From assembly GCA_947499565.1 (NCBI GenBank), contig CANMOV010000002.1:1-64000 (forward strand): a stretch of DNA of 64,000 bases. Direction: 5' to 3'. The stretch is from an uncultured Croceitalea sp. Lineage in GTDB: Bacteria > Bacteroidota > Bacteroidia > Flavobacteriales > Flavobacteriaceae. Positions 62,879 to 64,000 of the stretch are shown here, piece by piece. Under the pieces are notes generated by a model that worked only from the letters and a program-made list of their open reading frames with translations, did no database searches and was not told the origin of the DNA. The translations under genes were made by a program, and so were the position numbers. How positions within the stretch are numbered: position 1 is the first letter of the stretch; each line of letters starts with the position of its first letter.

Positions 62879-63364
62879 TTAGCAACACCCGCTTCCTGGA
62901 GCACAACTAGATGATGATGCTTCCATTTCTACGGGAACACCGCAAGTTTCTTTAGCCTTACAATCCGTTTTCTTTACAGATAGTTTAAAGATAATTTTAT
63001 CATTGTTCCATGCATAATCTTCAACAAACAATTGTGCAGTGTTAAAGTTAGCATTGCTATATTCAAATTTTACTTCTGCAGCCGCTACCATTGGTTTAAT
63101 AGAATTTACTTTGTTTAATATACCCAAAGCTTTAAAAGCAGACATAAAGGAAGTTTTATCTTTTTCTTCTGGACTTTCCCATAGCTGAATTATAGTTTCT
63201 TTCCAAAAATCAACCCCAGCGCCACAATCTACGCTATCAATTGTGGTATTCTTTATCTCTGTAATATGATAATTAGCTCCAACAAAAGCTCCTGGTTGGT
63301 ATTCAAAAAGAAGCGATTTGTCTTTATGATCGTTTAGTAATTCTAAAAATTCGTTTGTTTTCAT
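62879..63364 (-). CDS. DUF6428 protein with Cys-rich C-terminus
   Basis: 161 residues. The body (TNEFLELLNDHKDKSLLFEYQPGAFVGANYHITEI, then CGAGVDFWKETIIQLWES) matches DUF6428, found in ars clusters of Bacteroidota. The tail KETCGVPVEMEASSSSCAP-GSGCC is Cys-rich and could bind As(III) or another metal. The function is unknown, perhaps arsenic sequestration. It lies 11 nt after the ArsR gene stop. Confidence 0.8.
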   Translation of the reverse strand: MKTNEFLELLNDHKDKSLLFEYQPGAFVGANYHITEIKNTTIDSVDCGAGVDFWKETIIQLWESPEEKDKTSFMSAFKALGILNKVNSIKPMVAAAEVKFEYSNANFNTAQLFVEDYAWNNDKIIFKLSVKKTDCKAKETCGVPVEMEASSSSCAPGSGCC

Positions 63365-63375
63365 ATAATTCTATT

Positions 63376-63699
63376 TTAACAGCAATTGCTTTTAGTAGTA
63401 TTAAAAAATGTATTCAAGGTATTTTGAATTTTAACCCAAGTTTTAAGGTTGATGCAATAGCATACTTTTTTACCCTCTATTTCTCCTTTTATTAAATCAA
63501 TACTCTTTAGTTCTTTTAGATGTTGCGAAATGGTGGGCTGTGCTAAACCAATTTCATCTACTATATCATTGCAAATACAAGAGTCTTGTTTGCTTATGTA
63601 TTGCAAAATGGCAATACGCGCGGGATTGGATAAAACCTTAAATATAGTAGCCATTTGATTTTGACTAGTATTAAAAATTTGAGTTTTTGTTACACCCAT
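63376..63699 (-). CDS. arsR: ArsR-family transcriptional regulator
   Basis: 107 residues. The winged helix contains FKVLSNPARIAILQYI and IGLAQPTISQHLKELKSIDLIKGEIEG. DSCICNDIV (~38-46) matches the ELCVCDL arsenite-binding Cys pair, and the C-terminus ends SNCC with a further pair. It represses the ars operon until As(III) binds. It is the first gene of the operon, and an operator-like palindrome lies 12 nt upstream. Confidence 0.9.
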   Translation of the reverse strand: MGVTKTQIFNTSQNQMATIFKVLSNPARIAILQYISKQDSCICNDIVDEIGLAQPTISQHLKELKSIDLIKGEIEGKKVCYCINLKTWVKIQNTLNTFFNTTKSNCC

Positions 63700-63710
63700 A
63701 ATGTATTTAT

Positions 63711-63722
63711 ATATTGCAATAT
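63711..63722. promoter_or_regulatory. Operator-like palindrome in front of arsR
   Basis: ATATTGCAATAT is a perfect 12-bp palindrome placed 12 to 23 nt upstream of the arsR ATG. ArsR-type operators are often AT-rich dyads of this kind; the promoter itself is not clear. Confidence 0.5.
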
Positions 63723-63747
63723 TACGATGATAAATTGAAATAAAAAA

Positions 63748-63775
63748 GCCAGAGTGAAATTCTCTGGCATTTTTT
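63748..63775. terminator. Hairpin terminator between TM2 gene and arsR operon
   Basis: GCCAGAG (63748-63754) and CTCTGGC (63762-63768) form a 7-bp stem. T-runs stand on both sides, so it could act in both directions, but the gene ending next to it is the leftward TM2 gene. Confidence 0.8.
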
Positions 63776-63776
63776 T

Positions 63777-64000
63777 TTAGAACCAGGGTTTTTTGCCTGC
63801 CTGGTAGGTATTATAAAATTCTTCGTCTGACTTTGTTAAATAGATGATTCCTTCAATCAACCCAATAAGGATTGGAATGTATATTAAAAAAGCTCCAATA
63901 ATAAAACAAACAAGAACATAAGAAACCACAGAAGCGCCTAATAAAATAAATCCTTCTTTTTGGTATCCTAAAATAAACTTATGTACGCCAAGAGAGCCTA
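63777..64000 (-). CDS. TM2-domain membrane protein, 5' end outside window
   Basis: About 74 codons are visible. The translated end GSLGVHKFILGYQKEGFILL and the following two hydrophobic segments match the TM2 domain; the protein finishes AGKKPWF. The first residues lie beyond position 64000. TM2 proteins are small polytopic membrane proteins of unknown role. A terminator hairpin follows directly. Confidence 0.85.
   Translation of the reverse strand, partial: GSLGVHKFILGYQKEGFILLGASVVSYVLVCFIIGAFLIYIPILIGLIEGIIYLTKSDEEFYNTYQAGKKPWF

Overview
The window looks like chromosomal DNA of a marine-type Flavobacteriaceae (Bacteroidota). It is AT-rich, and promoters fit the Bacteroidota TTTG/TAnnTTTG pattern (exact examples at 25036, 42890, 55542 and 57085). 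One secreted protein carries both a Tat signal and a type IX secretion C-terminal domain. The lineage-typical gene set includes an epimerase-type threonine dehydrogenase, a ligase-associated helicase plus PdeM, a (4Fe-4S)/CDGSH protein, an OlsF-like two-domain acyltransferase, CarboxypepD_reg proteins and a LytS/LytTR pair. I do not assign a genus.

Positions 1 to about 7,890 form an accessory island next to a tRNA-Arg(CCT) gene. Its tRNA-proximal gene is a tyrosine recombinase of the IntDOT type. The island carries a compact ubiquitin-like cassette. On the right, a Multi_ubiq-type protein ending in glycine, an E2-fold protein without any cysteine, a JAMM peptidase fused to an E1/ThiF domain, and a DUF6527-type zinc protein are read rightwards with overlapping ends. 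On the left, a sigma-70-family factor, a small acidic protein and an ImmA/IrrE protease are read leftwards. The 170-bp divergent space between them holds two outward-facing copies of one 22-bp motif. I infer a proteolysis-controlled, sigma-driven conjugation or defence module. A deaminase fused to an AlbA/HATPase_c_4-like protein follows and may be a second defence gene. This island is the best candidate for an undescribed system.

From 7,890 to 31,434 the content is core-like: DUF3052, moaE-moaC, two PAP2 phosphatases, threonine dehydrogenase plus a decayed fragment of a second copy, small secreted NTF2-like proteins, an M28 peptidase with a large membrane domain, a CBS protein, a pentapeptide protein, a 1049-residue beta-propeller protein, an exported M20 amidohydrolase, an SDR/TetR pair with three matching operators, a SIMPL/CDGSH/GNAT group, and a four-gene unit of ABA4-like and 7-TM membrane proteins with a LytS kinase and LytTR regulator.

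From 31,435 to 48,906 come a short SSB, ferritin, an HDAC-like deacetylase, Tex, MetG, a DUF1501/DUF1800 pair, YraN, an ACT-like protein and a large DUF3352/MORN-like gene interrupted by one in-frame TAA. Several palindromic intergenic repeats lie here, including a 160-bp element with perfect terminal inverted repeats.

From 48,907 to the end come Mfd, whose coding sequence contains an in-frame copy of a dispersed palindromic repeat; PdeM and a ligase-associated DEXH helicase whose true N-terminus has no ordinary start codon; TerB, Fbp, GNAT-LysC, the OlsF-like enzyme, a four-gene ars-type unit (ArsR, DUF6428, ArsN1-like GNAT, ArsC-like phosphatase) and a TM2 protein cut by the window end.
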